Program-made: the position numbers and the translations under genes
From: Plasmodium relictum
Lineage: Eukaryota; Apicomplexa; Aconoidasida; Haemosporida; Plasmodiidae
DNA: 64,000 nucleotides
Reading direction: 5' to 3'
Assembly (NCBI RefSeq): GCF_900005765.1
Contig: NC_041688.1
Location: 963,341-1,027,340, forward strand
In this document: positions 45,351 to 60,600 of the stretch, in pieces
How the letters are laid out: every line of letters starts with the position of its first letter
How positions within the stretch are numbered: position 1 is the stretch's first letter
The notes under the pieces: model-generated
Told to the model about the DNA's origin: nothing
What the model saw: only the letters and a program-made list of their open reading frames with translations
The model's database searches: none

Positions 45351-48300
45351 TTATTGATGTGCGTGTATAATTAAATGATTTATAGGTTTGAATAAAAACA
45401 TTTGATTGTTTAATTTAAAAGTAACAAGAAATTTATTTATATTATAAATTCCTTCTTTTGTAAAAAGAATATTAAAATATAACTTTTTCTTTTGATTTTT
45501 TTTTAATTTTTTTAAATATTTTTGAACTATTCCTACGAATAAAAAACCATTTAATGAAACGCATTTTTCAACATTATTTTTATTCATGTTTTCTGAATTT
45601 ATACCATTTAATGGAACTAATAAATTGGAATTATTATAAGTATATGTACTACGCTTGACAGTATCATAAAATTTCTTAGTATCTTTTCTATTTAAACATA
45701 ATTCTTCGAGAAAATTTACATTTTCATAATTTTCTTTTAATTCGTTATTTTTCTTTAGTTCTTCATTAACATCTGAATTATCATATAAAAATAAATCTTT
45801 AGTTAACGTAATTTCAAAATTTTCATTACATATATAGCTTGCTGTTATGGGAATGTAATCAGGTAAATTAATTTTTTTTGTTATTTGATTTTGTAAATTA
45901 TTTATGTCATCATTAAGTGATGATTTATAAGAGAAAATAGGAACTATTTCGTCTTCTATTTTTTTACTGTTATCACTTATATTATATTCAATAGCTTTTT
46001 GCTGGTTACTAATATGACTGAAATTACTATCATTATTCAAGGAATATGGATTATCACTACTCATAAAATTTGGGTTTTCATTATTTATCGAATTTATATC
46101 ATCAATATTTAATAAATTAATATTTTCTTCATTTAATGAAACATCATTAAATTCTTTATTTTTGTAAAATTCTTCATTGCTATTAAAAATAGTATCATCA
46201 CTTTCATATTTATATTCAATAACAGATAATTCATTATCATCATCATAATTCTCTATGTATGTCGAAGAATTTAATGATTCAACTTCTTTAGCTTGTATAT
46301 AGCAATCTTGTATGTCTATTTCTGAATTGTTTTGTATATTTATACCAATTTTTAGAATTTTTTCTTTTTCATTATTCATATAAATGTCTTTATTTATATC
46401 ATCAATGGAAAAACTTATTATATCATTATAAAAATTAATTTTTTTTTTTACAATGCCTTTTCTTAAATAATTGGAATCTTTTGATACCCAATTAATATGA
46501 ACAAAAAAAGAAGAAATATTCTGTAATTTATTTTTTGAATAAAATAAAGAAGTTAAGTTTTCATTTTTTTTTAAATATAAAAAATTGGATGAATAAAAAT
46601 TATATAATTTTGTATAATATGATTTACTATATATTTCATTATTTTGTTTCTTATTTTTTAAGCTTTCTTTCAAATTTTTTTCTTTTTTATTCAAATTTTT
46701 ATTTTTTCTGTACTCCAAAATTATATTATATAAGTAAATATTATTTTTACATAAATTTTGAAAAAAAAAATACATAGAAGAATTTTCATTATAGAAATTA
46801 TTTAATGAGTATGTTTTTAATTTTAATAAAGGAATCACATGCATTAGTCTTAAAAATAAATAACATTTCTCCTTTTTTTCATTTAAAATATCAGGATACT
46901 TTATATTACCATTACTTGATTTATCTTTTTTATTAGCCATTTCATTATTATGTTTGCACAATGTTGTTATAATACATTTATGTAAACCGTTATGCTTTGA
47001 ATTAACGTTAATATATAAATAAAATGTGTCATTTTTATTAATATTTCCTTTAATTTTAATATGTTGAATATTTTTATTTTTAAACTTTTGTTTGAATACA
47101 TTAGTATTTTTATCAATTGATTCTTCACAATATATTTCATTATCTATAAAAATGTAACTTTCATTTTTCTTAATTTCTTCAATATTTTCTTCAATTAACT
47201 TTCTAGAATTGTATATATCACATTTATCTTCATCTATTTCTTCTTTATGTTTTTTAAATTCCTTCTCAATTTTATTATTTAAAAAATATTCATCCTTATT
47301 ATGTATTATCTTGTAACAATTAAAAAAGTTACAAGGTGTAATACATATACTTAAATAGTTAACAGGCAAAGTTGAATGATTGACAATTTTAAAAATCATT
47401 TCCATTTTTTCTCCCTCTAATAATTCTATTAAATCTACTTCATAATTATTTATTGTTTTTTTTTTATTTGAATAAATGTTTTCAAACTCAAATGAAAACA
47501 AATATATGTTATCATAAACATATAATAACAATCTCTGATCAATTTCATAATTCTTTATTCTTTCTATACTTTTCTTTTCAAGCATACCTATATTACTAGA
47601 CCAAGCATATTTATTCATTTCTTTATTTAACTTTTTTAACTTTTCTTTTTTTTGTATATCATTATCACAATTATATATATCATCATATTTTAATGTGTGT
47701 ATTTTGTCATATATTTTATTTATTTTTTTTAAACCGTGTATGTAAAAACTTTGATATATTTTAACTAATCCAAATAAAAACCACATTACACCTATTTAAA
47801 AAAAAAAATAAAATAAAATAAAACACACATATATAATTCCTATATATTCTATTAATAAGTTATATATAAAATAAATAATGTTAATATCTATTATATAAAT
47901 CATATATAAATAAGAAAAATACAAAAAAAAAATAAAATAAAATAAAATAAAAAGATGAGAAAAAAAATTTGTACCTGAAATAAATAATAAACCTTTCTTC
48001 AATGGTTTAATAAATAACGTAAATGTTTTAGATTGTCTAGCTTCTAAAATAAAAATTTTTTTTTCAACCAAAATATCTTTATTCATACTTTCATTGTAAT
48101 AGTGGGCACATATATGAGTGCCTTGGCACTCTACTTTTGTATGCAAGGGGTTTATCAATTTAAATGTTACAAATATATATTCATCCTTTAACGTATATTG
48201 AATATATTTATTATTTATTTTAATCTCTTCTTTATTAATTGTTTTTTGATATATGTTTTTAATTTGTGTGTTATTAGTATATTCTAAGGTATTTACTAAT

Positions 48301-51300
48301 TTTTCTTTTAGTTCTTTCACGTAATTCAAAAATAAATTTCTATTTTCCATACTTATAAAGGGTGATGTGTTAATTGATTTTATATATCCTTTTTTTGAAT
48401 TATTATCAGTAATTGTTTTATCAAATTCACTACTTATAGACGTATTGTTTTCATCATTTTTCAAAATGTCAATACTCATATTATCGTTAACTATTTTCTC
48501 ATTCAAATTTAAAAAATCTGCTGATTCATAAGATATACAATCATTATATACACTATTTACAAATTTTTTATAAATTATATATAAATAATTCAATTCATAA
48601 AAATTAGATATTGAGAAATCATTTATATCTTTCGTCATTATATTATACAAATCATCTAACGTAGTATCATATTTTTTTATTTTAAATAAATTATTTTGAA
48701 ATATATAAAAATAATTTATGTCATTTATTTTATCATAATTGTATATATTTGATTTGGAAATAAAAATAGAATTAGTATATAAGCACTCATTATTTCTTAA
48801 ATTAATTAAAGGAATCCTCAAATTTAGAGGTTTAATAATATCTTCAGTATTATCATCGTTGAAGTAATGTGTTCTATTAATTTTTTCACTAGTATAACTA
48901 GAGCTTCGTTTTAATGATAGCTCAGAATCATTAATAGCATTAGTATCCTGATTATTTTTATATTTTAGAAACCTATTTAAAATTTTATCTACATAAATCT
49001 TATAGACATATGCAAATTCCCTTATAAAATTTATTTCTTTTTCAGATGATGCATAATAAATGTCAACGTTTTTGTTTAAAACATATGACTTTTCGTAATT
49101 TTTTGATATAGAATTTAAAATACATATATAATGATTTAGAGATTCATAATAAAGATTTATGCTAAAAGCTTGGCGAGCCATCATAAAGTGCAAATGCTCA
49201 TAAATATGTTTCATTTTTTTTTTTTCATATTTTTTTAATACTTTTGAATAACAAAATAAAGCTAATTTTTTGAATCCGCATTTATTAAAGGTATGCCCTG
49301 CTAGAGTCATTTCAAATAAATATTTTCTATATTTATAATTATTTTTTTGCATAAGAAAATTAGTATTATTATTTGTTATTTTACTGTTTATACTTTCCAA
49401 GCTATTGTTATTTTCATCAGAAACCGTTCTATTATTATTACCATTTTGTGCATTATTTAAAAATACAACATTATTATTATTATTACTGTTTTCATAAATT
49501 TTGCTATCGATTATAACATTAGTACTATTCATGTTATTATTTATAATAGTAGTATTATCATTATTTATGATGATATTATTATTAATATTTTTATTAATAA
49601 GTGAGCTATTCTCTGAAAAATTATCTCTTTGACAACTATCATCACTCGCAATAATAATGTTTCTATCTTCATTATTTGTTTTCTTTGCTTTTTCTATTGC
49701 TTCATTATTGGTGTATTTTTCTTCCTTCTTTTTGATATTATCAGTAAAATAGTTTAAATTTTTATTTACAATATTAGTAATTAATTTATTATAACTATTA
49801 AAATTTTTTATATAATTTAATTCTTTTATGTCAAGATTATTTGCTTTTTTTTTTTTATAGCTATATGTTATTTGTTCTAATAATAGTCCTGATCTTATGT
49901 TATTAATTTGAAAAGATAATTTTGTTAATTTATTTTCGTTAGCTAATTTTTCTTCTACATAAGAAAAATCTACATTAGCATTTATAAGAATATTTATAGA
50001 AGAATCATTGTGTTCATCATATATAAGAGACAAATAGTAATTTAAAATTGAGCAAATAAACATATTATTTAAATAGTAGCATTTAGAATACATTTGATAA
50101 CTTAGGTCTAAATAATACAAAGAGTCTTTTTTATTTACATTTTCCATATAATAAATACACAAACTGATTAATTCATAAACATTACCTAAATAAAAATACA
50201 TTTTATCATGTTTAAATTCATTTATACATATTTTTAAAATATTATAAGATAATTCATATTCTTGTAATATAAAATAAATATCACTCAATGTTTTATATAG
50301 CCATTCTAGTGACTCTTTATTATAATTCTTTGATTCTTTGTTGATCTTTATATTTTGCGTAATATTATTATTTAACGATTTCCTAGAAGTTTTTATTGAA
50401 TCTTTTTTATTTGCAATATTTTCAGAGTTTTCGTATCCACTATGTGCAATATGTAATTCTTCATTTTCATTATTAATAATTTCATTTTCTTCATTAACTA
50501 TATTTTTATTAATTATATCTTTTAAGTTTTTATTTCCACTTTTGTTATCATGATTAGAAATTAACACATTTTGGGCAACATTTAAAATAACATTACTTGT
50601 TTGTTCAGCAACAAATAATGCAGCATCTGATGAACTAAAATTCATTTTTGTTTTTTTCCACATGAATTTTAATTGATTCTTTAAACTTTTTTTATTATTA
50701 ACAATTAAATTATTTATATCATATGTAATTGTATTTATATAAGGAGAAACACATGTTTTAATAAAATTATGAATAAACATTTTTAAGGATATAATATCAA
50801 CATAATCTAAACAACAACAAAAATATACTTCATCAATATATAGAGGTATTTTTTTACTAATACAAATAATGTCATTAGACATTATATAATCGTAAATTTT
50901 ATTCAAATCTACCGATAATTTTTTTTTTATTTTCTGACTTTCTTCTATATCATTTTCATTTTTTGCTACTTTTATTCCATCATCAATCAAATCTTTAAAA
51001 TGAATACTTAAACAATTAACATATAATTTTTGAATATTATTTAGGTGGTATTTTTTTTTTAAAGAAGTCAAATTCTTTCTTTTATTCGTAAAATTATTTT
51101 CAAAATATGATGATGTTTCATCATTTAATATACTATCTTTTGAGTCTTGTATACTGTCACTATTTATTTTTGTATAATCTAACTGAAAATTAGAATTTGA
51201 ATTTTTTTCTTCTTCATGTGATTTGTCGCTAATCATTATATTATTTTCTGAATTTAATTTATTGTTCATAAAACTATATTTATTGTTATTATTATTTATT

Positions 51301-52457
51301 TCGGAATAACTCTTATTAGTATATGATAAATAGGAATTTTCATAGTTCATATTTATTTTTTCATCTGATTTTATTTTTAAATTAGAAATATTTTCCATTG
51401 TATTACTTATATTTCTGTCAAAATTTTCATATGATTTTAAAAATCTATTTGCTTTAATAATTAATAAATGGCATTTATAATTTAAAAAAGTAGACTGAAT
51501 ATTTACAAATAATTTTTGCACATCTGTTTCTATATCATCATTATTATTATTTGAAATATGAAGTAAAATAATACATTTAGGTATATTAGAATTAATATAA
51601 ATATTATTTTTTTTAACATTATTTTTAGTCATACATTTATATAAATCAATGATATTATTATCTTTAGTGCTACATATGTAAATTATACCTAATGGAATAG
51701 AAGAAGAATTATTGTATAAATGAGTATAGTACCAAGATGTTTTAAAATATGTATTAAACCAAGGTAAAAAGAATGCATTATATTTTTGAATATTTTTTAT
51801 ATATTTTTTTTTACAAAAATAATTTAAATCATAGTTATCATCAGCATTACTATCATCGTATTCTTCTTTTTTACTAAAAAGTGAATTACTTTTTTTCAAA
51901 ACGTTTTTCTCATTATGGGAATTAATATTACCCTTACAATTTTTTATAATATGTTTTTTTATATCATTATTAAGAATGTTTGAATTTGTACATATATATT
52001 CAAAATATTTTTTATTAAAAGAAATATTATCTTTATCGTTTTTTTTAAAATATGCATTCAAATTTTCTTCATTATATATATCAGAATATTGAGGTTCGTT
52101 ATAAGAAATATTATCAATTAATATTTTATCTAGATATTCTAATTTCATATCTTCATACTCATCAAAATCAATAAAACGAATTTTAAAATTCTTATTTTCA
52201 ATTACTTTTTCAGATAACACATTATTTTTACTTAAGTAATTAATATTTGTGCTAACATTTAGCTTTAAATCTATTTTTTCCTTATGTTCGTTTAAAAAAT
52301 AATCACAACTCCCAAAAGGTTGAAACAAATCATTTACACTAATACCTAGAAAAAAAGAAACTTCTCTTTTCACTATTCTACTACTATTAATTAAAATAGT
52401 AAATAAATATATATCATTTATTATATTTTTTATCTCCTCTTCAATAAAATTAGCCAT
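45351..52457 (-). CDS. TRAPPC8: TRAPPC8/Trs85, TRAPP complex subunit, two exons
   Basis: TRAPPC8 is a specific subunit of TRAPPIII, the Rab1 exchange factor acting in ER-Golgi traffic and autophagy. Exon 1 is 52457-47975 and exon 2 is 47791-45351. The donor (TCAG|GTACAA) and acceptor (AAATAG|GTGTAATG) both have phase 1, giving 2307 residues. Family blocks in exon 1 are the N-terminal SVNDLFQPFG, PWFNTYFKTSW (about 230), and an ordered stretch ending LKFMWKKTKMNF (about 600). Further blocks are RSGLLLEQITYSYKKKK (about 855) and KYLFEMTLAGHTFNKCGFKK (about 1045), followed by ARQAFSINLYYES. The last matches the HMILAGHRFSKAGQKKHA region of human TRAPPC8 very well. Exon 2 carries the beta-sandwich C-terminal part. 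Long Asn/Ser-rich inserts expand it beyond the 1435 residues of the human protein. Confidence 0.86.
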
Positions 52458-54644
52458 GATTCAAACATTTAGCTCTTCTTTTATTATAAAAATTCTTTTT
52501 TTATTTTTTTACTTTCTTTTACATTATGTAAAATAGAACAAGATGGATTATATATAAGTCTTAATTACCTTAAAATATTTAATGTACTATATAATTAAAA
52601 CTTGAAAAAATATTTTAAGTTGTTCAACTAAAAAAATAAAAAAAAAGTATAAATTTTAAAAATTATAAGTAGATAAATTTTAAATATAAACGAAAGTTTG
52701 AAATAGCAAGAAATTAAAATGAAAAAAAAAACATATTATAAAAAAAAAAAAATGATGAATATTCCTTAGAGGAAATATATATATATATATTAGTGGTAAA
52801 ATATGTTAAACAAAGAAAAATATTTAATTTCTATTTATGTTTTTATTGTTGCTTTTTTATTTTTCTTATTATTTTTATTTTTATTTTTTTTGTTCTTATA
52901 TTAATTTTGTCCAGTAACTATTAAAAATAGACCTTCATATTTAGAAACAATAATTCATGAATTAGAAAAATTTATTTTTTTTTAAATGATATAACATAAT
53001 TTTCTTTTTTCATTAAGAAAAATGAAATATTAAAGAAAAATACGTATTAAGATTAATTTTATGTATATAAATATCTTTTACAAAGTAAAAAATAAAAATA
53101 AAAAATATAAAAGTATTTATTTAAATATTATAAAAAAAAAAAATAGAAAAAAAAAAAAAGAAATAAGAATAAAAAAATAAGAAAATATATTAAAGGAAGG
53201 TTATGAAAATAAAAAATATAAATGTAAAATAATTTAAGGAATAAATATACATTACACAATTTTATTGAGAAGCTTTCTATTTTTTTAATTTAGAATTTCT
53301 ATGATATCAATATTATATGCATATTTGTTAAAAAGTTTTAAAGAAAAAAAAATGTGTACAATTATATAAATGATATATTCTATTATTTTTTATTTTTTCA
53401 GAAATCATTAATTATTAAAAAAAAAATATGTATTTTTTTTAATTTTATTTATCCTGATTATATTAAATATGCTGTAAATTTTTTTATTTTTTCTTATTAA
53501 TAGGAATTTTAAATAGAAAATATATTTTTATTACTATTGATGATTAAAATTTTTTTTTCTTTTTTTTATATATTTTCTTTTCAAATTTAAAGATATTTCA
53601 TACAACGAAAATTTTTATATAAAACTAAAGAGATTAATAAGAACTAGACCATATAAAAATAAACTGTTGAATATAAAATTGTAATTTTTATGTTCTCTCA
53701 TTATTGTAAAAAAAATTTCTTATTTTTTATAAAATATAGAAAAAAAAATAATATTTTATATATATATTTTTTTGTTCATTTTTATGCATCAACTATATTA
53801 AATGTAGAAATGAAAATATATAAAAAGAAACAATTTTAAGAGTTTATTATTTAAATTGTAAATTGTTCAAATCATAAGTTAAAAAATTTTAAGTTGATAA
53901 CTTACATATTACTAAAATTTTTAAAAGTTAAATTTGAATTTTCATAAACGGATATATGAAACATTATTAAGTTTCTATTACTTTTATACTTCATATATAT
54001 ATATATATTTATGAAGTCATAATAACTTGGAATATGATACAATAATATTATAGAATTATAAAATTTTGTAACAAAAAAGTGTTAACGAGTCAGCAATTGT
54101 ACATATATATTTAAATATAGAAAACATTAATTAAAAACTTGTGAATTCATTTCAATTTAATTATATCAAAATTAGATTAATTTATTAAATTTTTTAATTT
54201 GATATTGTAAATTTTTTTTTTTTTTTTTAAAGTTAATACATTTTTTTTATTTCAAGAGTATATAGCATTTTAGTATTCTCACTTTTATTTTTCGTAGCTT
54301 ATAAAATTTCTATATCATAGTGAAAATTAATTATTAAATAAACATATATTAATATTTTCTTAAAATTTAACTTTAACTTTTTTTTTTTTTTTTTTTTTTA
54401 AGGATAATATTTTTTTAATTTTTTAAAGGAAAAATATTATGAATTTTTGTGCTTTTCATATATTGAAAAATACTCATATGCAAAAATTAAAAAGTAAAAA
54501 TAAAAAAAAAAAAACATTGAAGAAAATGTATATACTATATTTTATGAGTTAATTATTTTTAATGATTATTTAGTAATATTTACATTAATAATATGAATTT
54601 ATTTGCTTTTATTACGTAGTATTATACAAATAAAAAGAGAAAAA
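52458..54644. promoter_or_regulatory. Divergent TRAPPC8/MMS19 upstream region
   Basis: This 2.2 kb region separates the divergent start codons of TRAPPC8 and MMS19. It is A/T-rich with poly(T) runs at 54212-54228 and 54379-54400 and a TA run near 53994-54008. The in-frame TTG at 54603 is not used; the first ATG of MMS19 is at 54645. No further gene was seen. Confidence 0.5.
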
Positions 54645-57600
54645 ATGAATGAATTAGAAAATCTTATAGAAAAGTATATATCTCCTGAAAAGGTTATGTT
54701 TAATTATGATAAAGAAAAAAAAATAGAATTGATTTATGAAAAGAACAAAGATAAGGAAGAAAATAAAATTAGAAATGAAATTTTAAAAAATATAATAGAT
54801 TTAATTGAAAAAGATATAAATGGACAAAATGAAATAGTTATAGAAAATAATTTATATAAGATGAATAATATGAGAGATAGTAGTAATATAAATAATTTAG
54901 GAAATAAAAACTGGAAGTATAATAAATTAATTGAAGTAATTGTAATTTTAAAGAAATATTTTTACTGCAACGAAAATATGAAAAGAGGATTTTCTATTAA
55001 TTTATTAGCTAACATTCTTGATGAGATAAACATAAGTAATTTAGATTTAGAATATTTTAAATCCATAATATTTTTTTTTATTAAAAAAATAGAAGATTGG
55101 CATTGTATTAGTGGAGTTGTGAAGTTTTTTTTAACTGTATTTGAAAAATATAAAGATATTTTAAGAAATATTAAATATTCAAATGAAATAACAGTAATAT
55201 ATAAAAATTTATTTATTTTAAAAAAAAAAAAAAAAAATTATTTAATAGAAGAAAGAGATAATATTAAAAATTATTACTTTGAATGTCATGAAAACGGGAA
55301 CCAGGATAATAATAGTGAACATGATTTGGAAATAGAGAAAAAGATATATGAAGAAGAAAAATATGATGATAATGAAGATTATAGTGATGATGAATATGAA
55401 AAAGAGTATGAAAATGAAGATGATATAGAAGATGAAGATGAAGATGAAGATGAGACAAAAGAAGAAAATATTTGTGTTGTTTATAAAATTCTAAAGCATA
55501 TGTTTAAACATATACACGCACCAAGTTATTTACAAAGTATAAGAATAAATTATTATAAAATAATTTTAATTTCTTTACAAGAATTTAAAAAAGAAATTTC
55601 TTCTATTTCTAATTTTATTGATAAAATTCAAGTTCAATTAGAAAATGAATCCGATCCTCGAAACATTATGGTTTTGTTTGATATAATATATACGTTATGT
55701 AATAAATATATATCACCAATTAAAAATAATGATGTTATAAATATAAATGATAATAGTTCATATGACGAAAAAGAGACTTCTGATATAGAAGATGATGATC
55801 AAAATAACAAGAATAATGATATTTCTGATGACAACAATAAAAAAAAAAAAAAAAAAATTTTTTATTTAAATGAAAATTCTTTATTTACATATGAGAAAGA
55901 AAAAAATTATCTAAAATCAATTATTGATATAGCTTTTTACTACTTTCCTATAGAATTTATACATAACGATACGAAATATGACAGTATTACAGAAGAAGAT
56001 TTACAACTATCTTTTTTTAAATGTTTAAAATCTAATAAAAGATTAGGTAGCTATGTGATAATGAATATATTAGATCAATTTTATAACTCTGAAAATGATG
56101 AATTAAGTGAAAAAAATTTTAAAAATATTATAAAAGCTTTAGAAATATGCATCCCTTACTATGGTTGCTTATGCTCATCAAAATTTATTACTACTGTATT
56201 GGGTTTAATAGATTTAGAATGCATTGAAAATAATTCCACTGATAAAATAACTAATTATTTTATAAATATTCTTTTAATATTTATAAATGTTCTTAATAAA
56301 GAAAAGGCAAATATAAAGTATTCTCTATTTAATAAATATTTTATTAGTATGTTTAAAAAATTTCAAAAATATCTTATATTGCATAAAATTATGTATGAAG
56401 AGACAATGCATAACATTTTCGATACAACAGAATTATTAAATGTTCAATTTAATGATCATGATTTTACATTTAATCATTTATATAATAACAATACTTTCTC
56501 TTCATCTAATAAAACTGTAAAAAAAGAAGAAAAATATATCATTTATGAAGAAAAGGAAAAACTTTTTTCTGATTATGCAACTAGTGTAAAGCAAAATAAT
56601 TTTATATCAAATGATTTTTACTTAAATATTGCCAATTTGTCTGATTCTTCATCTTCTTGTAATTCATCAGATATAAACGATACTTTATTAAATATGCCGA
56701 AAAACTATGAACATAATATGAATGATAGCGAATCGAGTGAAAGAAATATATTTACTATAATAAAAGAAAAAAACGAAATTGAAAAAATAAAAGAAAAAAA
56801 ACAAAAAGAAAAAAAAAAAAATAAAATAAAAATGGATAAATTTCATGTTATAGAAAAAATTCTTATATGCATATCAAAAGGTAATAGCTACATCTTTTTA
56901 TATATACTAAATACTATAATAAAACCAATATTAAAAGAATGCTATTATTTAATAAATATTTTAACTGATGAAAATATTTGTAATAAAAAATATATGAAAA
57001 CAAATTTTGATTCAAATATAAAGGGAAATTCTAGTGAAAACATATCTTATGAAAATAAAGAAAAAGTAGTTGATTTGAAAAATTATACTGATAATGATAA
57101 TACAAAGAATATGTTTGAAGAAGAAACACGAGACAATTTGAATAATAAATTAATTTTTTTTAATAATAAGGAAAAAGATGATTATAAAATGAATACAAGA
57201 ATTAAGAAGAGATGGGATTTATTAATAATGTATATAAATCTTTTAAATAATATTTTGGAGAAAAGTGTAAGCATAGATGAAATAATATCAAATGACGTTT
57301 GCTTTATAGAGGAAATTTATATAATTATAGAAATTTTAAAAAAAGGAAAAAGTATTTTTTTTGATAAATATTACGATTGCGGTTTACACCTTTTTAATAT
57401 TTTGGTAAATTTCATATGTATGCATAACATAAAAGACAATATTTTTCATAGTAATATATATATTTTTAAAACTATTTTTTCTTTTTTTTATATAATTGGA
57501 ATACATCCAGATAACGAAAAATTGAAATTTTTTTACGAGTGTAATAATAAATTATATGAAATAAAAATAGATAGTTATCTATATGTAGATTTCTGGAAAA

Positions 57601-60600
57601 ATAATATAATTAAGAATTATTCCAATTTTATAAATGATATTAAAAATAATAATGAAAATATTATTAAAAAAAATAATGATTATAAAGAAAATTGTTTATT
57701 TTTCTTTCTTATTTTAGTAAATAAACTCATAAAATATAAATATGAAAAAATTCAAAATTACATTAATACAATTTTAATTAATTTGTGTTCATTAGTGTTA
57801 AGGTTACATTTTTGTGAATACAAATATTTCAATTTTTATTTTGATTATTTGTATAAAATGTATCAAATAGATGCACCATATCTTCTTTTCTTGTCAACAA
57901 ATTTATCTTCTTTTATTTTAAAATATTTTTTTAATTATATAGAAAAAATAAAAGATAATTATTTATATATAAATGATAATCTTAATATATCTAGTGGAAA
58001 TGATAATATTTCTCATTATAAATCAGCAAATGAAAATATACTTAATGAAAAATCAAAAAATGATCATGTGAATATTTGGAATTTATACAGTAGCAATAAT
58101 AATGATAATAATAGTAATAATAATACCAATAATGATGAAAATATGTATAATCAGAATGACATTAATGAAGAAAATATAAATAATGATGATGTTGGAAAAA
58201 ATATATATTATAATAAGAACGAAGATAATATTTGTAAACTAAAAAATAACAATGAAAAGTTAAAAGATATGAACTATTTATCAAATGAGTTTTCATATGA
58301 TGAAAACTGTTATGTAAAAAATGCAAAAATTATTGATGAATTATATTTATTTGTTCAAGAAGGAAAAACTCCAGTATATTATTTAAATAAAAAAAACATA
58401 AAATTAGGAAATACTCTCAATATAAAAAATTTATTTTTTGATAAGAATGAGCAAGTATTACACTTTGATACTAACGAATCTAATTATATAAAAGAAAATG
58501 AAGAAAGAGAAGATGAAAAAGAATATGAGAATGTAAATGAAATTGAACAAGAAAAAGAAGAAGAAAATTATATTATTATCAATGAGAATCTAAAACATGA
58601 TGAAATTATTTATTTCCATTTTTATTTTATTTTGAATTTACTATATGTGCACATTTATTATACATATATAAAAACAAGATACTCTTTAGCAAATAATGGA
58701 GAATTCATCACAAATTGTAGTGAAGAAAAGTTAAAAAATGAATATAATTATGAAAAATATATAAATAACTCAATTTTAAAAAATGAGAAAATGGAAATTT
58801 TATATGATTCTTTTATTTCTGTAAATAATTTGGAAATATTTGAGCTATGTATAAATTATATATATGAAGAAAAAATTATAAAAGATATTTTTTTAAGAAA
58901 AATAAATTTAGATGGATTTAACTATTCTATGAAAAAAGATGATTATGAATTAGTAAACTTAAAGAATATAAAAATAATTAATGATAAGGAAAATATATAT
59001 TATTATGCACATTACTTAAATAATTTAACAAACTTTGTTAATATCAATAGTATAAATAATTTAGAGTTAAATGATGTTATTTCAAAAAAATTAGAGAATG
59101 ACTCCAATAATAACTTTAAAAATAAATTGATAAAATTTCTTAAAGATAAAAATTTTTTTATAAATTTGATGACTCTAGAAACAGATAGGTTTTTGCATAT
59201 TTTAAAAATATCATTAGTAATCAATCTTATGTATGAAAGGTTAGATAATTATAAAAATGACAATAAGAACGAAGATAATGGTTTATTATTCGTAAGATAT
59301 TTATATCATAAATTAAAAAAGAATCTTAATAATATTTTTATTTTTCTTAGTAAAATTAAAAAAAAAGAATTTTTAGAAAATTGTATTGACCATTGTTTAT
59401 GTAATAATAAATCAATAAATAAAAATGAAAATGATATATTTTATATAATTTTTAAAGATGAATATAAAAATTTAAATAATATTCCATTTGAATTTGATTC
59501 AGTGAATGCTTTATTATTATTATACATTCCTTCTGTATTATCTATATATAGTTCTATTAGTAAAAGTTATATTTATAAAATTTTAAAATTATGCATGTAT
59601 ATATTTTTATATAACATATATAGCACAAATGGTTTTTTAAATAACATACATAATTATATTAATAACGATGAAAAGAGCGAGTACAATTACGAATCATTGC
59701 ATTTATTAAAAGAAGAAACTTTTTTAAATGAATATAATTTTATTATGAACTATTTAAATGAAAGAAGTAATATTTACTTTAAAAATTTCTCAGAAATATT
59801 CAATGATAAAGAAATAAAAAAATGTTTAGATATAGTTGATTATATAAATATGAAAAATATGCTTAATTGCTCTCTACAAATTATGTCTATTATATTACAT
59901 AGCTCTAGTTGTGAAAATGAAATGATAAATTTTGTATATATTCATTTTGATTTAAAAAATTATTTTACTATTTGTATAAAAGATGCATTAATTTTTAAAA
60001 ATATTATTGATCATTTTATTAATATGTATAAATCATTTATCAATAAAGTGAATAAAGAAAACGATAGCCTTTCTTTTTTTAATTTTTTAAACAAAATATA
60101 TGATGTATCATTTAAGAATAACGAAAAAGAAAATATAAATAAATTATTTTTTTTATTTGATAATTTATACTTTAAAAACATAGAAATAAAGAAATATGAT
60201 AATAAAGGAAAGAGTAATTCAGGAAAATTGCATACAAATGAAAATATGTACAAAAGTAGCAAATATTCTAAGAGTATAAATGATATATATATAGTAGATA
60301 AACATTATTTAAAAAGCAATATAGGAATAAAAAAAGATTCTAATTATGAGTTAGAATACAATTGGGATTATTTAAAAAAAGTAGATTCATTTTCATTGAA
60401 CAATATAAATCTTTTAAACATAAAAGATCTCTTTTCTAAAAATAATGATCACTCAGGAAAAAATAATGATGATAATTTTTATTTTTTTTGCCATTTTTTT
60501 TTTTCTCTTTTTCAAAATTTTTCAGTTTTTTATGATTTAAGTTTTTATATAGAAGAAAATAGTGTCAATTATATAGAAGAAAATGTTGAAAACTTGTATG

